This document shows, piece by piece, positions 22,501 through 30,744 of a stretch of DNA of 64,000 nucleotides (positions are counted from its first letter, which is position 1; each line of letters opens with the position of its first letter). The notes under the pieces are model-generated. The model searched no databases, was not told where the DNA came from, and saw only the letters and a list, made by a program, of their open reading frames with translations. The DNA is taken from the NCBI GenBank assembly GCA_950022655.1, contig OX465592.1, positions 4,084,623-4,148,622 of the forward strand. Reading direction: 5' to 3'. Source of the DNA: Alentia gelatinosa (lineage: Eukaryota; Annelida; Polychaeta; Phyllodocida; Polynoidae). Made by a program: the position numbers and the translations under genes.

Positions 22501-25500
22501 TGTGGATAAATTTTTATTACCCACCTGATACAGAGTCTCCATACTAAGCCTATGGAGATTACAGATCGCTACTGAGTAGGATACGGACCTGCGTACCCTC
22601 CTAGGAGGATACGGATTTTTGAGATGAAAGTAGTCCCATTGAGATGAAAATAGTCCCAAACATAACTTCTTAACTATGTTTTTTAACGATCATATTTATT
22701 GCTTAAATCTAAAAATAAGTGAGTAATAAATACAACATTACCATGATTTCGATCTCTGTGGCCGTATTCTCCTTGTAGTTGACGCTACGCAATACTCCGA
22801 ACGATAGCGAGGAGTATTACTACGCGTCAACTACGCGGAGAATACGGCCACTCAGATCGAAATCATGGTAATATTGTGAATATACTAGGATTGTTGTAGT
22901 CAGCACGCCCATACTTAGTTGATACAAATAGAACAGACAGCGTAAACATTGATACTAGGATTTTGTAGTCAGTACGCCCATACCTAGTGGATTCAAATAA
23001 CACAGACAGTGGATACATTGATACTAGGTTCGTTGTAGTCAGCACACCCATACCTAGTGGATACCATCCTTATAACACCATCAACTTGGTAATCAGGTTT
23101 TGAATTCCCTAAACCTATAACACTGAAACTTTGTATTAAAGACTGAGATTCTGTAAAGAATACTCCATGGAAAACAGGATTTAGCTGTAGTTCCCCAATG
23201 GTAAGATTTGCTACACACCATATTATGTAATATATTAGCAGCATCTTGACAACTAATGGGGAGACACTGGAATGACATGTTAGTATATTTATAACAGACA
23301 TTGTAAGTGTAATAACAAACATTTCTTTAATCAGATTTCACATTGTTCTCCAATGGATAACAAACATGGATATTTGACTGTTCATTTTGGATCATCCACC
23401 TTAAAACTCCATCCAAATTGATGATTAATAAAGAAGAGCAGAGCTCGTATATATAAACTAGGAGCAAATAGTATGTTCATCATAGATGAATGAGTGTGCA
23501 ATTATAAATGAATAACAATTAAAAGGTTTGAGTTAGATTGAGCCTATGGATAGTTTTCTGTAACCTACTTGCACCCAGTCAACTTGCAATTTCTGCAACT
23601 GCCTATCTAGGATCCAAACACATCAAGCACCAATGGGTCTTGAGGTATTTTGGTCTTGAGTGATTGGTCATGGTCAGCTGGGCACGCCTCTAAGACACCG
23701 AGACGCTGTATCTCAGGGACTTAGAAGCATGCTCAGCTGACCATGACCAATCACTAGAGACCGAAATACCTCATTGGCCCACTGGTGCTTGACCTTGATA
23801 TTATTGGATCCTAGACTCAGGTGGTTGTAGACATAGCAGGTTGACTGGGTTCCATTGTGTTACAGAAAACTATCCATAGACTGAATGTAACCCAAACCTT
23901 TTAATTGTTATTCATGTATCATTCATCAATGATGAACATTCTATTTGCTCCTAGTTTTAATCTGTCTCCACTCACCGACTTCCAGCGTCCACTTTGCTCC
24001 GTACCGCTTGGCGAGCCATCCCGCTGGTATCTGAGTGAGTATGTATCCTACATAGTACGACGACAGGACCCAGCCGCGTAGCTCACGTGACCACGCGAAA
24101 CGCTGCTCCTAAACCAAAACGAGACGGAAACCATTTTATCAGTTCGCATAAAGAGGTGTCAAAAATACCGGAAGTTATCTAATAGATCCTGCATGGAGTT
24201 GTTAGAAGGAAACTCACAAGATGAAAATAGCTTGGTCGGTGCTCCACCGAGTTTGACCGCAGAGTAATTCACAGAGTGCAGACCAAGTTATTTTCATCGA
24301 GTGGATTTCTGATTTTATCTCACCTTGTAAAACATTATTTATTGATGAAATGAATCACCCAATTTAGCTATTGAGTATTGGGTACACTAACTTCACGGCT
24401 GTGGAGTACGAGTTCCTAATGTTAAGCCTATGGTGAGAAATACTGGGGTGAGATAAACCCTATGCCTTCACTGCCATATAAGGAATATAGAAGGCAGGAA
24501 TTGACCCAGCAGCCAATGACAGCATTCCCAGCAAACCACGACCTTCACCCTAACCTCCTTACATAGTGTTAATAGCGCCTTGGGACGGTTCTACAGTCTA
24601 TAGTTGACCTGAATTTCTTGGGTCCAAACCACCCATGTATATCATGTAAATTACAAGAATGAATCTAGTTTAAAGCCGGAGACACATCAAGCGAGAAATG
24701 CAGAGACTTTTGGAGTCACCAACACAAAATGACGGGTATGTGAGCTATTATTGCATATTCCACCTGATTATTGTTTTCCGGATGCTAAGTCGTTGGTGGG
24801 AGATATAACTATGAAATAATATCTCACATATTTGCCATTTTGTATTGGCAATTCCAGAGATCGCTGCCTTGACTCGCACGATGTGTACTATAGGCATCAT
24901 GACAAAGAAATGATATGTAACAGTTCTTAAGATTGACCCCAAGATCTACTTTAAATTCTAAACCAAACTCGAGTTAGTCGAGTCTTGTTTATCGCACTCT
25001 GGTCAGGTCTGCTCCTCACTGCACTCGACTTCGCCTCGCGCAGTAATACACGACCTGGCCGTCGTGCGATGAACAGCATCTGGAATAACTCTCGTTTGGT
25101 TTCTCCTAAGTACACCATTTATTTTGTGCAAATAAAAAAAGAAAATCATCTACCCTAAATTACCAGGTGTTTAATTTGTATCTTCTTCCTTCGATAAATA
25201 GATATTTGTAAGTTTGTGGATTTGACACTGGCCATATATGAACAGCGCAATGGATTGTTTTTTATCTTCCGAGCAGTGATTTAGCTCCAGTCATTGCCTG
25301 TGACAGAGACTCTGCTTGGAGAGTGCAGTAAGAGTTTAGTGATGGTACTAGAGTGCCCTGTGATTGGTCTGACCCCTATCCACATGATACAGTCCCCAGC
25401 CAAGACCCGAACTATTCTCCCGACCATCTACAGCTCAATTGACCATATTGAGGTATCCCATAATTCAGTGCGTTTACAGGGTCCATCGTTAGCTGGTTTC

Positions 25501-28500
25501 CGTCATTGTACCTTTGACCCTAGACTTGCTCAAGTCTTTGATTATGAACATACATCAAATGATTAAACACAATCATAATAAAGTTCGTTATAACATGTAT
25601 CTTTCTCTGACTGGGCCATGAATCAAAGACTTGTCCACTATGAACAGAATCTCCTGTTTATGGCCCCAAGCCGCTCCCTGTAACCCTATACCTCCGACGG
25701 TGCGGTTGCGCGGTTGCGGTGGCGGTAGGATACAGGGACTGAGGCCGGTCTACCTTGACCCATGTTTCACAATTTTTGCGGTAAAACGGTTTTTGTATCC
25801 ATTCAAATTGGAAATCCGATGCCAGAAATGGGAATTTCAGGTATTTCTACATTAACATGCCAAATCATATTCAGTTTCTCCAGTTAGAAATAGGAAAACA
25901 GCGATCTATTGGGGGAGAGGCAGCCCTGGTGCGGCCAGCGAGTTGGGACCGGGTGCTTTAGGTACACCGGGCAATGTCAGGGAGTTTAGTAATGTCTGGA
26001 AGGCATAAACTGACTGTACTAAGCTTTCCCCATCATTACCCATGTCCCTTACCAGACACACTAACTACACTACTCTAACACAATCATTGCACATACGTTC
26101 ATGGAGTGATATAACCGGCTAGTAGAGGGCGTTTCCAGGAACGAGTCTGTACAAGGTTCTCACTGCGCTCTATGGGAGAAGAATTCTTAACAAACTAGGC
26201 TTAGAGCCTTGAGAATCCACTGGTAAACAGTATTCCCGCTATGTAGCATCATTGAGATTATAGGAATCTTTGGGTTGCATTGATGTACGTCTTTAGCAAC
26301 GGAGGCAGGCCAGTGGATTCTCAAGGCTTTAAGCCTAGTTCGTTAAGAATTCTTCTCCATAGAGCATAGTGAGAGTACAGAATATGACTTAGAGAGTGTG
26401 AGATCTTATGAGAGGGGTGCACCACCAGATGAAATGATTATGATATATGCTGGGGAATTTGTGATAATACAATGAAATAATTATGATATGCCATACTCCT
26501 TTGCTACATGTTTACCCTCATCATTTTAGATAAATTCTTAAGATTTAAACACCAAAAGTCTTGAACAAAAGGGAGCGAAGAAGAAAATGACCGCACCGAA
26601 AAAATTGGTTTAAAAGAACAGGTATGTCTTTATGTGTTGTTGGAACGTGTACTTTAGTTGTAAGAAATCTTATGAATAAACACTTCTTGCTTAAAAAACA
26701 GAAGCAAAAGGACAAATGGCATCTAAGAAACAGACGATCAATCATGTATCTCTATTTTTTTTTCTTCGTTTTTTCATCTGTACCCAATGGCCCTATCTGT
26801 AGAAGCCTTAATCCTTAAGAGAATCCTATCTTTCTGTTAGAAGGAATATAAGGGTGGCAATCGTGTTAAAAAGAGTTTAGGTCAACAGACAGAATATCGG
26901 ATAAACGGGTATTTACAACCACAGACAAAATATCAACCTTAGACCGCTCTGGTGTACACTAAACCTCCCTTTTATTTATATATATATTTTTTTTAATACT
27001 TTTTTGAATATAATAACAAAAATGTCTTTTTTGAAAAGGAGCAAAATCACAGGTTACTTGTACATTCACAAAACAAATATTGCAAGGTCACTGGTTGGGA
27101 AATTGTCTAAGAAACAAACTAGTTTTAAAATTCAATATACAACAATAAACGAATAACAATCTTGCAAAAAAACCTAAACCCCCAAAATCCCAAACAGATG
27201 ACACTTACTTTAGACAATGGCTCGCTCGTCATTGATCCTGACATATTCTGTGATGTCACGTTGCTGCTTGATGACGTCAGCGACGTCATATTGTCTGTTG
27301 GGTCCGAGGTCATACAGACTATGGCGACACTCATGCACGCTCGCTGTATGTAGAGAAGTGCTGTCCCCAGAAATCCCATCATGGAGAGTTGGAACCGCCG
27401 CGAGAGAAGCCAAGGCACTGTCAAGTAAATACATGGGAATTCAGTGTCTCTGGATGCCATTCGCAGTAGGTTATAAAAGGTGCAGAATCCCATGAGATTT
27501 TGATTTTAAACATGTTTAGAATTTACAGGGGTATTTTGGCGAGAGAAATGGACCCACTGCTGATTCGCTGACTAAGTACCCTACCTATCCGAGAGAAGGC
27601 CAGCATGTTTGTCACACCCGTCACCTCAAGGGTACTGGAGTGCCATGATGAGTGTTCGCCCAGACTATGCCTCAGAGTATATAGCAGGGGTGTCCTTCCA
27701 TGTGAAACCAATTTGCCATTTTTCCTCAAGCCCCTCGCCATGAGAATTTTGTACCAGAGGAGAACACTAGTCTCTATGTGAGAATCCTGCTAAATGAGAA
27801 TTGTCTGAGACTAGGGGCAAGGTGTGAAGTACACCCGTCTCAGGTACATTAGTCTATGTGTGAATTACGCTAATTGAGAGTTCTCTGAGACTAGGGGAAA
27901 GGTGTGAAGTACACCCATCTGAGGTACATTAGTCCCTACATGTGAGTCCCGCTAAATGAGAATTGTCTGACACTAGGGGAAAGATGTGAAGTACACCCGT
28001 CTCAGGTACATTAGTCCCTACATGTGAATCCCGCTAAATGAGAATTGTCTGAGACTAGGGGAAAGATGTGTAGTACACCCATCCCAGGTACATTAGTCTT
28101 TATGTGTGAATCCCGCTAAATGAGAATTGTCTGAGACTAGGGGAAAGGTGTGAAGTACACCCGTCTCAGGTACATTAGTCTCTACACATGAATCATACTT
28201 AACAATATGACTAGTGTGACCATACTGAAAAATTCAGCTACAACTGAGTGCGAGACGAACGACAATCGCGTTAAACCAATCTGTCAAATGGAAGATCAGA
28301 ATTTGATAATAAAAAGCTAAAAAAAGTCTCTTTATGCACTGAAGGACGCTGCTTGGTGGCACAAAGGGATGCAGTGCTGGAGTGCGTTCTGGCAAACTCT
28401 TGGTTCATTTTGAAATTACGAAGTTTAATAAAAATACTTTAAAGAAAATGCTTTAAAGAAAATGAAAAGAACTGCCAGTCAAGGGTGACTTTAAAACAAT

Positions 28501-29906
28501 CCGAGAAACGCATATGCAATTTACTGCAATATAATGGATCTGAGCTTAAGATTTAAGAAACATGTAACTTATAGACAAGATTATGCGACAAATTCTGCGC
28601 AATAATCGCAAGGATTCTCTCCCTCCTTATACAATATGGCACGACCGACTGATTTTGAGCCCAACGACGTAATCGAATTACGTTGATGTGCCACCGACCT
28701 TTCACAAAGAGAACCACCGACCGACTTTAGCACAATGTGATTATTATCGCTAGGGTTTTCGTCGGCAGGCAAAAACGCCAAAAAAAGCCTTTTCACACTG
28801 TGCGACTTGGGAGCTTGCGAGCGGGTACCTCTAGACTGAGACTGGAGGTACCGCGCTTGAAACTGGAGGTACGCCCAGTCGCAAGGTACGTGCAAATATG
28901 TGTGTGAACCACCCCCCTGCGACTGGAAAGCTTGCGACTGGAGGTACCTCGGTATGCCCAGTCTCAGACTAGCGGTACCAAATATCAAACGTGTTTGATA
29001 TTCAAAAAATGCTTTCGACTGGGCATACATCAGGTACCTCCAGTCTGAGACTGGGCGTACCTGAGGTACCATCAGTCTGAGACTGGGCGTACCTGAGGTG
29101 CCTCCAGTCTGAGACTGGGCATACCCGGTACCTCCAGTCTGAGACTGGGCGTACATGAGGTACCTCCTGTCTGAGACTGGGCGTACATGAGGTACCTCCA
29201 GTCTGAGACTGGGCGTATTGAGGTACCTCCAGTCTGAGACTGGGCGTACCTGAGGTACCTCCAGTCTGAGACTGGGCGTACCTGAGGTACCTCCAGTCTG
29301 AGACCGGGCGTACCCAGTACGCCCAGTGTCGGAGTAGCGGAAAGCGTGCATTTCACAATGTGCGTTTTGAGGTACATAAGGTGCACCCAGTCTGAGACTG
29401 GATGTACCTTATGTACCTTAAAACGCACATTGTGAACTGGCCATAATAAACACATGATACAATGTAGCACTTAGAAGGAAACTCACGAGATGAGAATAAG
29501 TTGGTCCGTACTCCACCGAGTTTGACTGCAGAGTAATCCACGAAACGAAGCTGAGTGAATTACATCGGGGCCAAACGAAGTGGAGTGCGGACCAAGTTAT
29601 TTTCATAGAGTGGGTTTCTGAATTTATCTCAACCCGTATACATTATCAGGATCATTATCCATTAATAAAATAACTCACCCAATTAGCCATTGAGTATTTG
29701 GTACAATACCTTCACAGCCGTGGAGTACGAGTTCTAAGCGTTAAACCTATGGAGAAAAATACCGGGGTGAGATAAAGAATCGTTTCTGAACCTAGATTTA
29801 GGTTCAAAACATCAATGATAAAGCAAACGAACTTACCTTCAGTGTTATTACTGATGTTGCCCTTTGCAACGTTGTAAGACTTTCGCAGTTTGCAGCCTAG
29901 CTTCAT
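12484..29906 (-). CDS. SLC17-family transporter (sialin/VGLUT/Na-phosphate type MFS), 12 exons, 556 aa
   Basis: Exons in transcript order: 29906-29837, 27417-27209, 24108-23976, 22190-22090, 21266-21179, 20628-20533, 20145-20009, 17631-17482, 16240-16108, 15524-15371, 13976-13886, 12792-12484. All phases agree and total 1671 bases. The protein shows the SLC17 plan: TM1 (about 34-58: GFLGTALLYIQRACMSVAIV), a first lumenal loop with sequons at N66, N76 and N81, then ELRGWVLSSYYVGYILTQIP with WLAKRYGAKW, VWAPPTERS, FYTFG, PWRRILTTWPLYA, LPQYLKDVL, NGLFNSLPYLSNW, VNQMELAPAYAG, TLTSIPGIVAPPIVG and GEWRSVFL. Family members move organic anions or phosphate, coupled to H+, Na+ or membrane potential, in lysosomal, synaptic-vesicle or plasma membranes. 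R49 of TM1 is kept. The TM4 Arg and the following Glu (essential in VGLUTs and sialin) are Q164 and S171, so the substrate may differ. The C-terminal tail runs into a dispersed repeat. Confidence 0.93.
12843..13210. mobile_element. MITE with terminal inverted repeats in SLC17 intron 11
   Basis: The ends CATAGGGAGCCAAAGTGAAC and GTTCACTTTGGCTCCCTAT are inverted copies of each other, about 340 bases apart. The interior is non-coding. Confidence 0.65.
13210..13340. repeat. Dispersed repeat, inverted partner at 18655-18790
   Basis: ATGATTCCTACACAAAAACC through CATGAATATGCAGGTTTCCG matches 18655-18790 in reverse complement. Confidence 0.65.
13506..13582. repeat. (TA)n microsatellite
   Basis: About 75 bases of uninterrupted or nearly uninterrupted TA. 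Confidence 0.97.
13886..13976 (-). CDS. SLC17-like gene, exon 11 (TM11)
   Basis: Encodes YAGIIMGIDQTLTSIPGIV then APPIVGSITST, the very conserved YAG...G..N....IPG...P family motif (Asn is Asp here). Donor CCACT|GTAAGT. Confidence 0.93.
14180..14495. mobile_element. Double-hairpin element, best delimited copy
   Basis: Hairpin 1 (14184-14330) has arms such as TTTTAATCTTGGCTCCCGTA and its complement around the centre ATATCACGAGGTGGAGCCG. Hairpin 2 (14330-14495) starts TTTATCCTACCCC and ends AGGGGTAGGATAA with TTAAGCCTATGG inside. The flanks GTGCAGTAC and ACTGTTATACTG are joined without the element at 52187-52203, giving its ends to within a few bases. Confidence 0.8.
14980..15310. mobile_element. 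Fold-back element made of GTGGACGCCTTGAGCC words
   Basis: Four copies of the word on the left and four in inverted form on the right (GGCTCAAGGCGTCCAC). The middle has GGGTTAGGGTTAG and AAGGGTTAGGGTTGAG, telomere-like words that here are just part of the element. Confidence 0.7.
15371..15524 (-). CDS. SLC17-like gene, exon 10 (TM9-TM10)
   Basis: Encodes LLPSAACALSVAFLTSS, then LGVVALLSLWVGLLGF and TRSAADVNQMELAPA. The GF..SG..VNH.D.AP motif of the family is present as GFTRSAADVNQMELAP. It is more GC-rich than its neighbours. Confidence 0.92.
15630..15990. repeat. Single arm, ACTAGGAGCAAATAG family
   Basis: GTGGTCACATTGAACTTTCA ... TGACTAATCACTCAAGACCG ... CTTTTAATTGTTATTCATTT. A nearly identical arm is at 47965-48310. 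Confidence 0.7.
16108..16240 (-). CDS. SLC17-like gene, exon 9 (TM8)
   Basis: Encodes NGLFNSLPYLSNWLVSIV then GSIIADSLLKRN and FLSRTNIRKLFETF. It matches the family's NG..S.LPYL..W and AD.L motifs. Confidence 0.93.
16245..16860. other. Part of SLC17 intron 8, no feature seen
   Basis: AT-rich intronic sequence with short open frames on both strands but no splice-bounded coding segment that I could support. 16280-16340 (CACAGTGGCGCCACCTCGTG) resembles a word also seen at 38670 and 50937. Confidence 0.4.
16880..17095 (-). mobile_element. SINE-like repeat (copy on the other strand at 54880-55050)
   Basis: TTTGGTTTGATTTTACGTCC, then GGGTCCTTTCCAGACTTTCT and the ACACCACTAGGGTGGTGATC region. The inverse complement is at 54880-55050 (GGACGTTAAATCAAACCAAC). 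The layout, a short A/T tail of GTTT units and a conserved ACGTCC box, recalls SINE 3' domains known from molluscs; this resemblance is by eye. Confidence 0.5.
17100..17205. repeat. Short GACTGGAGGTATGCCCAG array
   Basis: Three to four degenerate units of the same word that forms the larger array at 28790-29430, followed by dispersed repeat copy 2 (17195-17455). Confidence 0.6.
17195..17455. repeat. Dispersed repeat, copy 2 (partner 10165-10430)
   Basis: Same 260-base sequence as near 10.3 kb with substitutions; lies directly before exon 8 of the SLC17-like gene. Confidence 0.7.
17482..17631 (-). CDS. SLC17-like gene, exon 8 (TM7)
   Basis: Encodes TAVPWRRILTTWPLYAIFF then TDMCYSFGWFVAMNSLP and QYLKDVLRYDIKQ. 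This is the family's VPW..I..S.P.WA and LP.Y.K.VL.F.I block. A 3-base choice of acceptor (CAG or CAGCAG) remains open. Confidence 0.93.
17675..18415. repeat. Tandem array plus inverted arm of the TTTGTCTGAGACAAATCCTG family
   Basis: 17690-18130: about nine units of GAGATTCATGTACCTCACAG with GGTGTTTGTCTGAGACAAAT. 18140-18415 holds the inverted counterpart (GAATCTCATGAGATTTTGAA), so this is a palindromic element with an amplified arm. A G-run lies at 18200-18211. Confidence 0.8.
18640..18800. repeat. Dispersed repeat (inverted partner 13210-13340)
   Basis: CACAACGGAAACCTGCGTGG to TTGATTGGTTCCC; a further fragment is at 19245-19290. 18800-19240 shows no other structure apart from short open frames. 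Confidence 0.6.
19320..19875. mobile_element. Two-part palindromic MITE, TTATTACCCACC family
   Basis: The left end TTTATTACCCACCGATTATG and right hairpin CCGTAATCTCCTCGTAGTTG ... CTCGCTAATCGCTCGGATAT ... CAACTACTCGGAGATTACGG. An almost identical copy lies at 55910-56425. Confidence 0.75.
20009..20145 (-). CDS. SLC17-like gene, exon 7 (TM6 and start of the central loop)
   Basis: Encodes GVASGVWCFVWAFTVYETP then EVHPRMSSAERKLY, matching the family's V(F/Y)(D/E)(S/T)P..HPRI...E. The 3' end ...QKQNR uses donor AATAGG|GTAAAT, which is less typical, so the exact end is slightly uncertain. Confidence 0.87.
20533..20628 (-). CDS. SLC17-like gene, exon 6 (TM5)
   Basis: Encodes GAPVGTVLSFVLSGFLCD then HGFAGGWPSIFYTF. 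It corresponds to the family's GTV(I/L)..P(L/F)SG and GW..(V/I)FY.FG segment. Phase 1-1. Confidence 0.92.
21179..21266 (-). CDS. SLC17-like gene, exon 5
   Basis: Encodes GAFYPVFYHMLGVWAPP then TERSIMVAMFSS, the conserved stretch after TM4. Acceptor TTGTAG|GGTGCA; donor CCG|GTAAGT. The first 30 exon bases and the acceptor are copied four more times upstream in the intron. Confidence 0.93.
21230..21480 (-). repeat. 49-bp tandem array of exon 5 start plus acceptor
   Basis: GGTAAAAT occurs at 21254, 21303, 21352, 21401 and 21450, an exact 49-bp period. The first unit is the real exon 5 start and its acceptor; the other four lie in the intron with point changes. On the minus strand each has a T-rich run, TAG and exon-like bases. 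Confidence 0.88.
21915..22070. mobile_element. Solo hairpin 2 of a double-hairpin element
   Basis: TTTTATCTCATCCCTATCAC pairs with AATACCAGGGGCGAGATAAG; the internal GTCTATGGGGGAAAATACC word is that of hairpin 2 elsewhere. No hairpin 1 is seen next to it. It ends 20 bases before exon 4. Confidence 0.6.
22090..22190 (-). CDS. SLC17-like gene, exon 4 (TM3-TM4)
   Basis: Encodes residues 138-171, ending LLMVVQALKGAAS. The family has RALEG with a Glu seven residues after the Arg; here these positions are Gln and Ser. The acceptor CCACTAG|GTATGG and the first exon bases are repeated in tandem just upstream in the intron. Confidence 0.92.
22183..23070 (-). repeat. About 69-bp array of the exon 4 acceptor, split by a MITE
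   Basis: CCCATACCTAGTGGATAC (minus strand: acceptor plus the first exon bases) recurs at 22184 (real), 22254, 22323, 22392, 22471, 22908, 22978 and 23048. The copy near 22445-22480 also carries more exon sequence (ATAGTCAGCATGGTGAGCAG). The MITE at 22510-22880 sits inside one unit, so the array is older than that insertion. Confidence 0.87.
22510..22880. mobile_element. MITE, TTATTACCCACCT family, in SLC17 intron 3
   Basis: TTTTATTACCCACCTGATAC to ATCATGGTAATATTGTG, with a near-perfect hairpin around CTCCGAACGATAGCGAGGAG. Very similar to 55559-55915. Confidence 0.85.
23455..23960. mobile_element. Complete long palindromic element, ACTAGGAGCAAATAG family
   Basis: About 250-base arms: AACTAGGAGCAAATAGTATG at the left and CATTCTATTTGCTCCTAGTT at the right. 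TGATTGGTCATGGTCAGCTG and its complement sit near the centre. It ends 16 bases before exon 3 of the SLC17-like gene. Confidence 0.85.
23976..24108 (-). CDS. SLC17-like gene, exon 3 (TM2 and MFS loop)
   Basis: Encodes EQRFAWSRELRGWVLSS, YYVGYILTQIPAGWLA and KRYGAKWTLEV, the best conserved block of the family, including the MFS loop 2-3 basic motif. Donor GTCG|GTGAGT. Confidence 0.93.
24209..24457. mobile_element. Double-hairpin element (same family as 29479-29775)
   Basis: GAAACTCACAAGATGAAAAT to AGTTATTTTCATCGAGTGG makes hairpin 1; TTTTATCTCACCTTG to TACTGGGGTGAGATAAA makes hairpin 2 with TTAAGCCTATGG inside. Confidence 0.75.
24460..24940. other. SLC17 intron 2 segment, no feature seen
   Basis: No coding or clear repeat structure recognised beyond a short inverted pair near 24720-24840 (GTGAGCTATTATTGCATA region). 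Confidence 0.35.
24950..25110. mobile_element. Hairpin 1 of a double-hairpin element (family of 50145-50544)
   Basis: CCAAACTCGAGTTAGTCG pairs with ACTCTCGTTTGG. The centre CACTCGACTTCGCCTCGCGC with GTAATACACGACCTGG is the reverse complement of the centre at 50190-50225. Confidence 0.65.
25115..26125. other. SLC17 intron 2 segment, no gene seen
   Basis: Includes a short CG-rich palindrome-like patch at 25675-25750 (GCGGTTGCGCGGTTGCGG) and fragments shared with 58490-58580 (AAATCCGATGCCAGAAAT, relative of AAATCCGATATCAGAAAT). No splice-bounded open frame supported. Confidence 0.4.
26130..26425. mobile_element. Palindromic element, CCCCTCTCATAAGATCTCA family, unexpanded copy
   Basis: Same arms as 9095-9420 but with a single terminal unit, which shows the pre-amplification state. 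Confidence 0.8.
27209..27417 (-). CDS. SLC17-like gene, exon 2 (TM1 and glycosylated loop)
   Basis: The acceptor CAG|TGCCTTGG and donor CTAAA|GTAAGT bound residues 24-93. It holds TM1 with QRACMSVAIV (the family's RVNLSVA motif, with Asn replaced by Cys) and a Ser/Thr-rich loop with three N-glycosylation sequons. Confidence 0.9.
27760..28200. repeat. About 80-bp tandem array in SLC17 intron 1
   Basis: Five units of AATGAGAATTGTCTGAGACT with GTGTGAAGTACACCCGTCTC and AGGTACATTAGTC. Shares the TGTCTGAGAC core word with the arrays at 17.7, 30.8 and 41.8 kb. Confidence 0.85.
28790..29430. repeat. Palindromic array of GGTACCTCCAGTCTGAGACT words
   Basis: About 32-bp units between 29030 and 29310, flanked by inverted words (GACTGGAGGTACCTC at 28930, TGTGCGTTTTGAGG against its complement at 29411-29433). 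A long minus-strand open frame is a by-product. Confidence 0.82.
29470..29775. mobile_element. Double-hairpin element just downstream of SLC17 exon 1
   Basis: Hairpin 1: GAAACTCACGAGATGAGAAT to CAAGTTATTTTCATAGAGTG around the centre CGAAACGAAGCTGAGTG. Hairpin 2: TTTATCTCAACCCGTAT to ATACCGGGGTGAGATAAA. It lies 60 bases inside intron 1. Confidence 0.8.
29837..29906 (-). CDS. SLC17-like gene, exon 1 (start)
   Basis: Begins MKLGCKLRKSYNVAKG; donor GAAG|GTAAGT. The start is the first ATG in this frame and has A at -3; the open frame upstream has no ATG. It encodes a basic cytosolic N-terminus (residues 1-23). No similarity supports this exon, so the true first exon could differ. Confidence 0.65.
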
Positions 29907-30540
29907 TTTGGCTTTGAGTCTATGCTGGAAAGGGAGGCTGTGCGACGACAAGGCGTAACCTCTGCTTGGAGAGCGACAAAGCGCGGCAGAAGTGAAATAT
30001 CGTCTGCTTTCCTCGTTCGTTATCTTCAGCGTCTGTCCACCCAGAAGGACGTCTGGTATTTCCGTTTCCGCCTAGAATTAGTAATTTTTTTCAGTTTTCA
30101 CTTGGTTTTTTTTGGCGGGAAGTGGTAAACTGTCGGCTGGTTTTAAAACAATCTTAAACCGCGTTCCTTGAGCACGAACTGACTTTGTTTGAGCTCCAGA
30201 TCAAGTAACACTAGCGCTTTATGCTGGCCTCAATGGTAACTAGAGAAAATGAGAGTTTTTGTTTGAATCTCTCTAAGATATCAACACTGCTGAGTGTTGG
30301 GTTGTCTCTCGTAGGTGCTGCAGTGTTTTATGAAGGTTAGGTACTCTACTCGTCCTTTTATAGGGTAGTCCTCATGATCTCTTAGACAGCTAACCCACAG
30401 TCAACGATAAACACAAAGAAAAAATATATGTCTGCTGCTCCCTAAACCCATCCCTCATTCAAATCAGGTCCGAATCTATAGAGATAATTCATGAATTTAC
30501 TATTTTTAGAATGATACGTGTTTTGGAACGAATGATGCTG

Positions 30541-30720
30541 TGACGTCAGCTTGGACGTCATCTCGGTGAGGACCACGCATGCGCTGACGTCTGTGACGTG
30601 TGTTCTGGCGTCTCGTGCCTCACAGCGTCCCGCGTCAACAGAGCGGCGTGAGTGGCGGGAAAAAAACGGAGTGTTTACTGACGTGAAAAACAGGCAGACG
30701 ACATTTAGTTCAAACATGGC
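30541..30720. promoter_or_regulatory. CpG-rich CRE/E2F patch (possible promoter)
   Basis: TGACGTCA at 30541, further GACGTCA/TGACGT words at 30554, 30585 and 30594, GCATGCGC (NRF1-like) at 30577, and AGTGGCGGGAAAAAA (E2F-like) at 30651. CpG density is far above the surroundings. An ATG at 30716 (AACATGGCAGCG context) opens MAARRSILQRDTHGE but runs into the array. It lies about 640 bases upstream of the SLC17 start, so it may be that gene's promoter or the ruined start of another gene. Confidence 0.4.
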
Positions 30721-30744
30721 AGCGAGACGAAGCATCCTTCAGCG

